DNA of 64,000 nt from an uncultured Phascolarctobacterium sp. Its GTDB lineage: Bacteria > Bacillota > Negativicutes > Acidaminococcales > Acidaminococcaceae. Of this stretch, positions 53,327 through 61,605 are shown one piece after another (position 1 is the stretch's first letter; the number at the start of each line of letters is the position of its first letter). The DNA is taken from NCBI RefSeq assembly GCF_934190775.1, contig NZ_CAKPTG010000008.1:1-64000 (forward strand), written 5' to 3'. The translations under genes were made by a program, and so were the position numbers. The notes beneath the pieces are model-generated. The model was not told the DNA's origin. It worked only from the letters and a program-made list of their open reading frames with translations, and searched no databases.

Positions 53327-53370
53327 AAAAAAGCAGGCCGTTAACACCGCCCCCAGCGTTGTCGGCCTGC
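53327..53370 (-). terminator. Terminator after hydroxyacid dehydrogenase
   Basis: GCAGGCCG (53333-53340) pairs with CGGCCTGC (53363-53370), with Ts on the minus strand. Confidence 0.8.
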
Positions 53371-53393
53371 CCTTTCAAAGACATACGTTAAAA

Positions 53394-54356
53394 TTATTTA
53401 CATTCTGCAGCAGCAATGCCTTCTGCGGTTTTGATGTTCTTGCGTACATCGTCGCAGCATTTGTGGAAGTTTGCCAGCTCCTCGGCAGTCAGAGGCAGCT
53501 CCAGCACACGCTCTGCGCCGTTTTTGCCCAGCAGTACAGGAACGCCTACAAAGACATCCTTTTCGCCGTATTCGCCGTCAAGCAGCATGGAAGCAGGCAT
53601 AATGCGTTGCTCGTCGTTGAAAATGCAGCGTACCATACGTGCTGCGGTAGAACAGATGCCGTATTCGGTGCAGTGCTTGCCGCTGTAGGTTACCCAGCCG
53701 CCGCCGATAGCGCGTTTTTGCAGCTCCGGTTTGTCAAAAGCGAATTTAGGATCCTCGTGCTCCAGAGAGCTTAAGGGAATGCCGTTGAAGTTTACGCAGG
53801 ACCATGCAGCCATTTGGGAAGCACCGTGCTCGCCAATCATGTAAGCGCTGATGGATTGCGGAGAAATGCCGGTCTGCAGGGATAAAGCAGATACCAGACG
53901 GGAGGTATCCAGACCGGTACCGGTGCCGATTACATGGCCTTTCGGCAGGCCGCTTTCGCGATAAAGGATGTTGGTGATAACATCGCAAGGATTGGTGATG
54001 TTAACAATGAAGCCGTTGAAGCCGCTGGCCATAACCTTGTGGATATAACCTTTAACCTGTGCTGCGGTAAAGGTAAGCTCGTCCAAACGGTCACCGCTGG
54101 CAACCAGGTCGATATCGCCGATGCAGTTTACGATAGCGTCGCAGTCGCCCAAGTCAGCGTAGGTACCGCCGTTGATTTTTACATCATGCGGGCAATACAG
54201 AATTGCGTCGCGCAGGTCCTGTACCTCGGCAGCCAGCTTGGATTCTTTCGGGTCCACCAGTACCAGCTCGGCAGCAATGCCCTGAATAGCCAGGCTGTAC
54301 GCAACGTGAGCACCAACGTGACCTAAACCGATAATACCAACTTTTCTTGTTTTCAT
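53394..54356 (-). CDS. L-2-hydroxyacid dehydrogenase (LDH / L-HicDH family)
   Basis: The 320-residue NAD-dependent enzyme has GLGHVGAHVAYSLAIQG with an Asp at the end of the next strand (LVLVDP, NAD preference), ITNPCDVITNI, the DTSR substrate arginine, and the catalytic His in MIGEHGASQ. The DIDLVASGDRLDELTFT loop differs from canonical LDH and resembles L-2-hydroxyisocaproate dehydrogenase. It lies 33 bp after larA, so interconverting D- and L-hydroxyacids and oxidising the L form is a reasonable joint role. Confidence 0.85.
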   Translation of the reverse strand: MKTRKVGIIGLGHVGAHVAYSLAIQGIAAELVLVDPKESKLAAEVQDLRDAILYCPHDVKINGGTYADLGDCDAIVNCIGDIDLVASGDRLDELTFTAAQVKGYIHKVMASGFNGFIVNITNPCDVITNILYRESGLPKGHVIGTGTGLDTSRLVSALSLQTGISPQSISAYMIGEHGASQMAAWSCVNFNGIPLSSLEHEDPKFAFDKPELQKRAIGGGWVTYSGKHCTEYGICSTAARMVRCIFNDEQRIMPASMLLDGEYGEKDVFVGVPVLLGKNGAERVLELPLTAEELANFHKCCDDVRKNIKTAEGIAAAECK

Positions 54357-54389
54357 AATTAAGTTCCCCCCAAATTTTTCTTTAATATT

Positions 54390-55688
54390 TTATTTGTCCA
54401 AAATAGGCAGCGTAGCCGAAGCATGGCCCATAATGGTAATATTGTAATCCTTTTTGCCCTGCTCTGCAAGTTTTTCCTGAGCCAGATCCCAGGCCTCCTG
54501 CAAGGATGCGCAGGGAATATGACCGGTCTTGCGGACAAAATCGAAGTTCTCCGGACGTGTTACCAGATAAGCGGTTACATCGTTGACAATGCAGCGCGCC
54601 TTGAAGGCAACAAAGGCCGGAATAGTGAAATTGGCACGAATATCCTTTTCAAACTGCTCCATATCGTTACGGCTGAAGCAGTCCGTAAAAATAGCAGGCT
54701 CCTTAATATCCGGGCAGTCCAAAGTGAAAATCATGATGCCGCCGTGCTTAACCGCAAACTGTGCGTTCATGTGGCACTTGGTAGCCTGATACAGATTAAG
54801 GTCCTTGGGATAACCGCCGGCGGAAGCAATTACTACATCAGCAAGCTGTTTGATGTGTACGCCTGCCATAGCCAGCAAATCCTTGCAGCCCTTCTGCCAT
54901 GCCTCGTACCAATGGCCTGCAACAACCTCGCTAATTTCTCCGTCCGGAGTAAACACAGTGTTCACCAGAAAATCCGGCTCCAGCAGCTTGCAGGATTCAT
55001 ACATATCCTGATGAATAGGATTGCCCTCGAGCAGACTTGCATCACAGGACTTGTTGCAGCCTGCGCCTTCTACCGGAGACATAGTCATGCAATGGTTCTT
55101 CATAATGCTGTCATATGCCGCTACGCCCGGCATAACAGCCTTGCGTCCGCCGCCGAAGCCGGCAAAAGGATGCAGTGTTACGGCACCGGTCAGAATAACT
55201 CTGTCAGCGTTGGCAACATATTTGCTGATAGCAACATCGTTGCCGAAGGAGGTTTTGCCCAGCAGCACCATATCCTCGCTCTTGCGGGAGTCATGCTGAA
55301 CAATTTTCAGACGGCGCACCATCTCCTCGCCGCAAACGGTGATATCCTCTTCATGTGTATGACCGCGGTGGGTACCGGTAGCAACAATAACAGTGATGTC
55401 CTCGTCCTTTACGCCCACACTGTTCAGCTCGGCCACAATAACCGGCAGAAATTCGGACGTGCCGCACAGACGGGTGATATCGCTGATGACAATGGTTACA
55501 GTTTCGCCTGCATGCACAATTTCGCGCAGAGGCTTGGTACCGATCGGGTTACGGATTGCTTCGGTAGTAGCGGCAACAACGTCCTCGCAGACGCTGGATT
55601 CATTGCCGTGTATATCATATATAACGCGCTCCTCGGGGAGCAGTACCTCTTCCTGTCGTTTGCCTATAGGCAGAAAGTATTTTTTCAT
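54390..55688 (-). CDS. larA: LarA-type (nickel-pincer) racemase family protein
   Basis: The 432-residue protein has VIVATGTHRGHTHEE, QHDSRKSEDMV, and HPFAGFGGGRKAVMPG, containing the conserved His and Lys residues that hold the nickel-pincer nucleotide in lactate racemase. Homologues act on other 2-hydroxyacids, so lactate is not certain. The larB, larC and larE cofactor genes are not in the window. It heads a two-gene unit with the dehydrogenase. Confidence 0.88.
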   Translation of the reverse strand: MKKYFLPIGKRQEEVLLPEERVIYDIHGNESSVCEDVVAATTEAIRNPIGTKPLREIVHAGETVTIVISDITRLCGTSEFLPVIVAELNSVGVKDEDITVIVATGTHRGHTHEEDITVCGEEMVRRLKIVQHDSRKSEDMVLLGKTSFGNDVAISKYVANADRVILTGAVTLHPFAGFGGGRKAVMPGVAAYDSIMKNHCMTMSPVEGAGCNKSCDASLLEGNPIHQDMYESCKLLEPDFLVNTVFTPDGEISEVVAGHWYEAWQKGCKDLLAMAGVHIKQLADVVIASAGGYPKDLNLYQATKCHMNAQFAVKHGGIMIFTLDCPDIKEPAIFTDCFSRNDMEQFEKDIRANFTIPAFVAFKARCIVNDVTAYLVTRPENFDFVRKTGHIPCASLQEAWDLAQEKLAEQGKKDYNITIMGHASATLPILDK

Positions 55689-55831
55689 CGATATCCCTCC
55701 ATTTGAAAAAACTAACTCTATTATACATGAAATCAGCTAAATATACAAGCTAAGAGTAAAACTGTAAAGAAAATTCAGCCTTTGTCCAAAATTGTGTTAT
55801 AATATTACTATATGAAAGCGAGGTTCCCATT

Positions 55832-56299
55832 ATGAAGAAAACTCTCATCGCCTATTTTACACGCACAGGCATCACCAAAAAGCTGGCTGAAGACACCGCT
55901 AAGCACACCGGTGCCGACCTTTTCGCCATCGAGCCGGTAAAAGAATATTCCTCCTCTTATCTTATCTGCGTAGGCCAGGCTAAAATCGAAAACCTGCAGA
56001 ACGCCCGTCCTGCGATTAAGGCTAAGCCGCAGAACCTGCAGGACTATGACACCATTGTTGTGATGTTCCCTATCTGGTGGTTCACCTGCCCCAATATCAT
56101 CCTCACCTTCCTGGGGGAAAACGATCTGAGCGACAAAACGGTTATCCCTGTCTGCACCTACGGCAGCAGCGGCAAGGGCAGCAGCGAAAAGGCTATGACT
56201 AAAGTTTGCAAAAACGCAACCTTCAAGCCTTGCATCGAAGCAACCGGCCTTAAAGACAAGGCTGTTGCAGCCATTGCCGCAGCAATCGAAGAAGCATAA
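55832..56299 (+). CDS. Flavodoxin
   Basis: The 155-residue protein has a flavodoxin-type FMN site ACFTRTGITKK-like (AYFTRTGITKKLAED), VVMFPIWWFTCPNIILTFL and TYGSSGKGSSEKA. It resembles the longer NAD(P)H-quinone/flavodoxin_4 group. It is a single divergent gene with its own -10 (TATAAT near 55797) and a shared downstream terminator. Confidence 0.88.
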   Translation: MKKTLIAYFTRTGITKKLAEDTAKHTGADLFAIEPVKEYSSSYLICVGQAKIENLQNARPAIKAKPQNLQDYDTIVVMFPIWWFTCPNIILTFLGENDLSDKTVIPVCTYGSSGKGSSEKAMTKVCKNATFKPCIEATGLKDKAVAAIAAAIEEA

Positions 56300-56322
56300 A
56301 AAGAATCATAAGCGTAAAATTA

Positions 56323-56365
56323 AGGCTTCCGCAGTTTGGCAACACCTTACTGCAGAAGCCTTTTG
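56323..56365. terminator. Bidirectional terminator, flavodoxin / M20
   Basis: A 13-bp stem with one mismatch (56323-56335 with 56349-56361) and TTTT on the plus strand. Confidence 0.75.
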
Positions 56366-56388
56366 CTTTATTATTTTTCAGGATATGC

Positions 56389-57510
56389 TTACGGTTTTTC
56401 GCGTAAAATACGCTGCGTCAGATTGGTCAGCACGTTGATAGCATTAGCCAGCGCGCTGTGGTCAAAGTGCATATCGCGGTCATGCAGACGCGGCTCCAGA
56501 TCGCAGCCTATGCCCAGACTGGCAGTTTTCAGCTGCGGACGCTCCTGCTTGAAGAAGTTGAAGTCCTCGCCTACCGTAATATTGGCAGCGGGAATCAGTC
56601 CCCCCGCTCCCAGCTCTGCGGAAATTACCTCCTGCGTCAGCGCCAACAGTGACGGGTCAGCCTCTGCCGCCGGGCAGGTACCGACGATATGACAGTCCGC
56701 CTCCGCGCCGTACACCTTCGCCGTATTCACGACGATATCCTCTACCTTGCGGCGCAGCTCCAGCATCTCGGCGTTCGACGTACTGCGCAGGTCAAAGCCG
56801 ATGCTTACCTTGTCGCAGATAGCGTTGAGCGAGCCTGCACCACCCATGAAGCGGGTAGTTTTGATACTGCCGCCCAAAAGCGGGTTGCTGTGCAGTGCGT
56901 TGATGGCATTGACGATAGCGGCACCGGCATCAATAGCGTTCACGCCCAGATGCGGCTGGGAGCCATGCGCTGCCAACCCACGGATTTCGCCCTCCATCAG
57001 GGTGCAGGCCGTCCAATTGATCTGCGCGATAATCTGACCGGTGCGTGCCATATCCTTCGGCATTACATGGTATCCTAAGGCGTACTGCACATCATCCAGC
57101 GCTCCTGCCTCCAGCATTGCCAGCGCGCCTCTGCCGATTTCCTCCGCAGGCTGGCAAAGAAGCTTCACGCGGCCGCAGGCAAGGCCCTGCTCTTGCAGCA
57201 GCTTTGCTACGCCCAAAGCGATAGTCATATGCGCATCATGGCCGCAGGCGTGAATAGGCTCCAGCGAGCCATCCTCGTTCTTAAACAGCAGGCAGTCCAT
57301 ATCGGTGCGCACTGCTACCGTAGGTCCCGGCTTGCCGCTGTCGAGCACAGCGGTAAGTGCGGTAGTATTGCCAACGTTTTCTGTCACATCGTAACCAAGC
57401 TTACGCAAAAAATCTGCCAGAAAGGCTGCCGTCTTAACTTCCTTGAAGGCAGGCTCCGCCAGAGCGTGCAGCTTGGGCCATACCTCATTAATATGTGCTT
57501 GAATATCCAT
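56389..57510 (-). CDS. M20-family amidohydrolase
   Basis: The 373-residue metalloenzyme has VRTDMDCLLF, HACGHDAHMTIALGVAKLL, QPAEEIGRGALAMLEAG and GYHVMP, the M20D pattern of N-acyl-amino-acid or aminobenzoyl-glutamate hydrolases. It probably deacylates amino acids or peptides in the cytosol. Separate transcription from metQ is indicated by the metQ terminator at 57537. Confidence 0.88.
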   Translation of the reverse strand: MDIQAHINEVWPKLHALAEPAFKEVKTAAFLADFLRKLGYDVTENVGNTTALTAVLDSGKPGPTVAVRTDMDCLLFKNEDGSLEPIHACGHDAHMTIALGVAKLLQEQGLACGRVKLLCQPAEEIGRGALAMLEAGALDDVQYALGYHVMPKDMARTGQIIAQINWTACTLMEGEIRGLAAHGSQPHLGVNAIDAGAAIVNAINALHSNPLLGGSIKTTRFMGGAGSLNAICDKVSIGFDLRSTSNAEMLELRRKVEDIVVNTAKVYGAEADCHIVGTCPAAEADPSLLALTQEVISAELGAGGLIPAANITVGEDFNFFKQERPQLKTASLGIGCDLEPRLHDRDMHFDHSALANAINVLTNLTQRILREKP

Positions 57511-57536
57511 GATTTAATTACCACCTTTGCATAGAG

Positions 57537-57581
57537 AAAAGGCCAACGGCAAAGCTCCCGCAGGAGTTTTGCACGTTGACC
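57537..57581 (-). terminator. Terminator of metQ
   Basis: A long imperfect stem (57541-57558 with 57563-57581) with minus-strand Ts. Confidence 0.65.
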
Positions 57582-57590
57582 ATAAGCTCA

Positions 57591-58424
57591 TTATTTATTA
57601 TCCCAGCCTAAGTATACAGAACCGGGGAATTTCTTCTCGATGAATTCTGCATTTTCCTTAGATTGATATGCTTCCTGGAAAATCTTCAGACGCGGATCGT
57701 TTAGGTCCTTTTCCTGTACGGCAACAATGTTTACATACAGAGAATCTTTGGTTTCACGCAGGATAGGATCCTTGGCGGGGTCCAGGCCGGCGCTGATAGC
57801 GTAGGTAGTGTTGATTGCTGCGCAGGTCAGGTCATCCAGGCTGCGGGGAATTGCTGCAGCTTCCAGCTCGATAATTTCGAAATGATGCGGATTTTCGGTA
57901 ATATCCTTAACGCTGGTAGTAACATCCTTCGGGTCTTTAACCTTAATCAGGTTGTTGGCAGCGAGCAGCAGGATAGCACGGCCGCCGTTGGTCGGATCGT
58001 TAGGAATACCGATTTTTGCACCGTCGGGAATGGTGTCACCAGGTTTCAATTTTTTAGAATAGATGTTAATCGGGAACAGTGCAGTGTTGAAGGCTTTAGC
58101 CAGCTTGAAGGAAGGCTCCTTCTTCATGGTTGCCTTCAGGAAGGGCTCGTGCTGGAAGCAGTTAGCCCAGATTTCACCGGAAGCCAGTGCGGAGTTAGGA
58201 GTTACGAAATCGCTGAACTCTTTAACTTCAATCTTCAGACCTTTTTTCTCGGCAATCTTCTTTACGTTATCCATAATGATAGCATGAGGACCGGGGTTTA
58301 CGCCTACGATAACAGGCTTATTCATATCTACCTTGCCGTCATCCTTAGAACCGCCGCAGCCTGCAGCTACGATAGCAAACATTGTCAGTACGCCCACAAG
58401 AGCGTATTTTAAAAACTTATTCAT
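57591..58424 (-). CDS. metQ: MetQ/NlpA-family methionine-binding lipoprotein
   Basis: The 277-residue lipoprotein has a lipobox in FAIVAAGCGG, VGVNPGPHAIIMDNVKKIAEKKGL, NCFQHEPFLKA and AIPRSLDDLTCAAINTTYA. The family binds L- or D-methionine or related amino acids for MetNI. No metN or metI lies beside it, so the permease is encoded elsewhere. A promoter is found at 58479-58507 and no SAM riboswitch is visible. Confidence 0.9.
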   Translation of the reverse strand: MNKFLKYALVGVLTMFAIVAAGCGGSKDDGKVDMNKPVIVGVNPGPHAIIMDNVKKIAEKKGLKIEVKEFSDFVTPNSALASGEIWANCFQHEPFLKATMKKEPSFKLAKAFNTALFPINIYSKKLKPGDTIPDGAKIGIPNDPTNGGRAILLLAANNLIKVKDPKDVTTSVKDITENPHHFEIIELEAAAIPRSLDDLTCAAINTTYAISAGLDPAKDPILRETKDSLYVNIVAVQEKDLNDPRLKIFQEAYQSKENAEFIEKKFPGSVYLGWDNK

Positions 58425-58478
58425 TATACATTAACCTCCCCAAGCAGTTCCTAGACTGCTAAAACAAAATACATTGCT

Positions 58479-58507
58479 ATTATATGCTTTTGCCATAGCA
58501 TAGTCAA
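58479..58507 (-). promoter_or_regulatory. Promoter of metQ
   Basis: TTGACT (58502-58507) and TATAAT (58479-58484), 17-bp spacer. A small hairpin (AGCAGT/ACTGCT) follows in the leader near 58443-58460. Confidence 0.8.
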
Positions 58508-58556
58508 GAAAGAAAAATGTATACTATTTTACACTTTTTAAAAGTTTTGCAGTGCA

Positions 58557-58589
58557 AAAAAGGCTACCACAATTACTTGTGATAGCCTT
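58557..58589 (-). terminator. Terminator after tsf
   Basis: A 13-bp stem with one mismatch (58560-58572 with 58577-58589), then a T run on the minus strand. Confidence 0.8.
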
Positions 58590-58616
58590 AAATGTTCAGT
58601 TGCAGTCCAAACTGGA

Positions 58617-59495
58617 TTATTTAATTTGAGACATAACCTCTGCAGCGAAGTCCTCTTGTTTCTTTTCGATGCCTTCACCCAGTTGGAAACGGGAGAATGC
58701 CAGAACTTCAGCGCCTGCAGCTTTTACCAGCTTGCCAACGGTTTGGTCCGGATCTTTAACGAACTCTTGGTCAACCAGGCATACTTCTTTGTAGTATTTG
58801 TTGATACGGCCCATAACCATCTTCTCGATGATTTTTTCCGGTTTGCCTTCGTTTTTAGCTTGCTCGGACAGAACTTCTTTCTCGTGCTCCAGCTCAGCAG
58901 CCGGTACTTGAGAGCGTTCCAGGTAGCTCGGGTTAGCAGCAGCAACATGCATTGCAACGTCTTTACCCAGTTCAGCATTGCCGCCTTTTAATTCAACAAC
59001 AACGCCGATTTTGCCGCCGCCATGGATGTAAGCAGCAACAACGCCTTCCGGAGCTTCGTACAGAGCGAAACGACGAACGGAAATCTTTTCGCCGATCTTA
59101 GCAACGCTAGCGGTTACCAGAGCTTCAACGGTTTGGCCGTCCAGCTCGGAAGCCAGCAGAGCTTCTACGTCAGCCGGTTTGGTAGCTACGATATGAGCAG
59201 CAATTTTTTCAACGAGTTCTTTGAAGCCGTCGGTTTTAGCAACAAAGTCGGTTTCGCAGTTAACTTCTACGATTGCACCGATCTTGCCGTCAGCGCTTAC
59301 GAAAGAGCCAACAACGCCTTCGGCAGCAATGCGGCCAGCTTTTTTAGCAGCAGCAGCCAGACCTTTTTCACGCAGGAAGTCGATTGCTTTGTCCATATCG
59401 CCTTCTACAGCGGTCAGTGCTTTTTTGCAGTCCATCATGCCTGCGCCAGTACGCTCGCGCAGTTCTTTAACTAATGCAGCAGTAATTTGAGCCAT
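58617..59495 (-). CDS. tsf: Elongation factor Ts
   Basis: The 292-residue nucleotide exchange factor for EF-Tu has KELRERTGAGMMDCKKAL, DFLREKGLAAAAKKAGR, VNCETDFVAKTD and HVAAANPSYLER. It is 40 bp downstream of rpsB, the usual pair. Confidence 0.97.
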   Translation of the reverse strand: MAQITAALVKELRERTGAGMMDCKKALTAVEGDMDKAIDFLREKGLAAAAKKAGRIAAEGVVGSFVSADGKIGAIVEVNCETDFVAKTDGFKELVEKIAAHIVATKPADVEALLASELDGQTVEALVTASVAKIGEKISVRRFALYEAPEGVVAAYIHGGGKIGVVVELKGGNAELGKDVAMHVAAANPSYLERSQVPAAELEHEKEVLSEQAKNEGKPEKIIEKMVMGRINKYYKEVCLVDQEFVKDPDQTVGKLVKAAGAEVLAFSRFQLGEGIEKKQEDFAAEVMSQIK

Positions 59496-59535
59496 CAGTT
59501 ATTCCTCCTCAAAATGTAATATATTAACGTTAGGA

Positions 59536-60273
59536 TTATTCAGCTTCTTCGGTTGCCGGAGCTTCTTCAGCAGCAGCTTCTTCAGTTTGCATACCTTGAC
59601 GGCCTTCCAGAACAGCGTCAGCCATTTTAGCGGTCAGCAGTTTTACAGCGCGGATAGCGTCGTCGTTTGCAGGGATTACATGATCGATTTCGTCCGGATC
59701 GCAGTTGGTGTCAACGGTTGCAACGATAGGAATGTTCAGTTTGTGAGCTTCCAGAACAGCGATGTGCTCTTTGCGGGGGTCAACGATGAACATAGCGCCC
59801 GGCAGTTTTTTCATGTCTTTGATACCGCCCAAGTATTTGGTCAGTTTTTCCATTTCATGTTTCAGGCCGATAACTTCTTTCTTCGGCAGCAGGTCGAAGG
59901 TGCCGTCAGCTTCCATAGCTTCCAGTTTGCGCAGACGTGCAATACGGGTTTGGATGGTTTTGAAGTTGGTCAGCATGCCGCCCAGCCAACGCTCGTTAAC
60001 GAAGAACATGTTGCAGCGGGTAGCTTCTTCTTTCATAGCTTCTTGAGCTTGTTTTTTGGTACCAACGAACAGAATGTTTTCGCCAGCAGCAGCAACCTCA
60101 CGGATGAAGTTGTAAGCTTCGTCAACCTTTTTTACGGTTTTTTGCAGGTCGATGATGTAGATACCATTACGCTCGGTGAAGATGTACGGAGCCATTTTAG
60201 GGTTCCAACGACGGGTTTGGTGACCAAAGTGTACACCAGCTTCAAGTAATTGTTTCATAGAGATAATAGCCAT
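59536..60273 (-). CDS. rpsB: 30S ribosomal protein S2
   Basis: The 245-residue protein has ISMKQLLEAGVHFGHQTRRW, FTERNGIYIIDLQKT, FVNERWLGGMLTNFKTI and a disordered acidic tail rich in EEAAAEEAPATEEAE. GGAGG precedes the ATG. A 200-bp leader precedes it. Confidence 0.97.
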   Translation of the reverse strand: MAIISMKQLLEAGVHFGHQTRRWNPKMAPYIFTERNGIYIIDLQKTVKKVDEAYNFIREVAAAGENILFVGTKKQAQEAMKEEATRCNMFFVNERWLGGMLTNFKTIQTRIARLRKLEAMEADGTFDLLPKKEVIGLKHEMEKLTKYLGGIKDMKKLPGAMFIVDPRKEHIAVLEAHKLNIPIVATVDTNCDPDEIDHVIPANDDAIRAVKLLTAKMADAVLEGRQGMQTEEAAAEEAPATEEAE

Positions 60274-60472
60274 TTTTTGTTTCCTCCTGTTTTTTCCTCC
60301 GCAGGAATGGGTTATAATTCTTCTCTACGCGGCAAAACGTAGCAACAGATGAATTTTCCTGCGTGTGTTATTTTTACACCAAAATATTTTACCATAAATT
60401 CCGCAAGCAGGCAAGAGATTTTTACTGCTTGCGGAGGGTAAATGTTAAATTTTTTACATTATAATGCTGTGC

Positions 60473-61399
60473 TTACAGAATATACCCCAGATATGCCGCA
60501 TAGCACACCAGCATCAGCGCACCTGCCCAGCGCTGCAGGCGTTGAGTACGCAACACGCACAACCACAGAAGCACTGCCGCACCAAGCGCTACATAGGTAT
60601 CAAAGTTGAAGGCAGATGCAAAGGGAATGTCGATAATCAGCGAGGACAAGCCTACTACGAAAAGGATATTGAAAATGTTGCTGCCGACGATATTGCCGAT
60701 GGCAATATCCGCATTGCCGCGGCGTGCTGCCGCCACAGAGGTAAACAGCTCCGGCAGCGAGGTGCCCAAAGCCACAATCGTCAGGCCGATAAAACGCTCG
60801 CTGAGTCCCGCATAGGTAGCAATAGAAGTTGCTGCGCCTACGGTTACATTACTGCCCGCAATAATCAGCGCCAAACCGCCCACTGCACCCAAAAGGCAGC
60901 GTCCCAGCGGCAGGCCGGGTTCTTCAAGGTCACTGTCGACATTGCTTTTCATCGCCATGGTGTACAGATACATCATATATGCGGCAAAGGCTACCATAAG
61001 CACACCGCCGTCCGCCAGACTGATGCTACCGTCGCGTCCCTGATAAAACAGCAGTGCGGTAACACCAATCATGAAGGGGATTTCGATGCGTACGGTAGAA
61101 CGCGCTACCGCAATCGGCACAATAGAAGCCGCAAGGCCGAGAATCACCAGGATATTAAGAATATTACTGCCGACGATATTACCGATGGTAATATCTGCAT
61201 TACCCTTAACTGCAGCAGCGATACTTACCGCCGCCTCCGGTGCGCTCGTACCCATCGCCACGATAGTAAGGCCGATTACCAGCTGCGGAATGCCGAAGCG
61301 CATGGCAATGCCTGCTGCACCTTCAACAAACCAATCCGCCCCCTTACCGAGCATCACAAAGCCTAAAGCCAATAAAACAAACTGTAAAGCTATTTCCAT
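60473..61399 (-). CDS. Ca2+/Na+ antiporter family transporter, Mn-riboswitch controlled
   Basis: The 308-residue protein has ten hydrophobic spans in two inverted halves, each with the CaCA alpha-repeat: VAMGTSAPEAAVS/GNIVGSNILNIL and VALGTSLPELFTS/GNIVGSNIFNIL. ATG 61399 has AAGGAGG at 6 nt, better than the frame to 61450. The family exchanges Ca2+ for Na+ or H+, but the yybP-ykoY leader suggests manganese induces it, making it a likely Mn2+ (or Mn2+/Ca2+) exporter. Confidence 0.9.
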   Translation of the reverse strand: MEIALQFVLLALGFVMLGKGADWFVEGAAGIAMRFGIPQLVIGLTIVAMGTSAPEAAVSIAAAVKGNADITIGNIVGSNILNILVILGLAASIVPIAVARSTVRIEIPFMIGVTALLFYQGRDGSISLADGGVLMVAFAAYMMYLYTMAMKSNVDSDLEEPGLPLGRCLLGAVGGLALIIAGSNVTVGAATSIATYAGLSERFIGLTIVALGTSLPELFTSVAAARRGNADIAIGNIVGSNIFNILFVVGLSSLIIDIPFASAFNFDTYVALGAAVLLWLCVLRTQRLQRWAGALMLVCYAAYLGYIL

Positions 61400-61435
61400 T
61401 TTCTTCCTCCTTGATTTGCAGCCGTCCCTAAAAAC

Positions 61436-61565
61436 AAAAAAGCGAGACATTGCTGCAATAAAATTACAACAAAGTCTCGCTACTTAGTCACAAAGCCGGA
61501 TTGCCAAAGCAATCGTACTGACGACAGAGTGAACACGCCATGCGTGCAAGCTACTCCCTTTATAT
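61436..61565 (-). promoter_or_regulatory. yybP-ykoY (Mn2+) riboswitch
   Basis: The leader RNA reads AAAGGGAGTAGCTTGC, GTCGTCAGTACGATTGC and CCGGCTTTGT, the conserved core of the yybP-ykoY class. A GTCTCGCT-ended terminator stem (61441-61452 with 61470-61481) and a run of Ts follow before the coding start. Ligand-bound RNA should prevent termination and turn the antiporter on. The aptamer occupies about 61482-61563. Confidence 0.88.
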
Positions 61566-61569
61566 GCTT

Positions 61570-61598
61570 AGTTTAGCCAAACGCAGGGAGTTTGTCAA
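61570..61598 (-). promoter_or_regulatory. Promoter of riboswitch-antiporter unit
   Basis: TTGACA (61593-61598) and TAAACT (61570-61575) with a 17-bp spacer. Confidence 0.75.
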
Positions 61599-61605
61599 GT
61601 AAAAT

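Noticed and set aside
58425..58560. SAM riboswitch before metQ
   Set aside because: Only a short promoter-proximal hairpin is present; none of the SAM-I conserved elements could be found.
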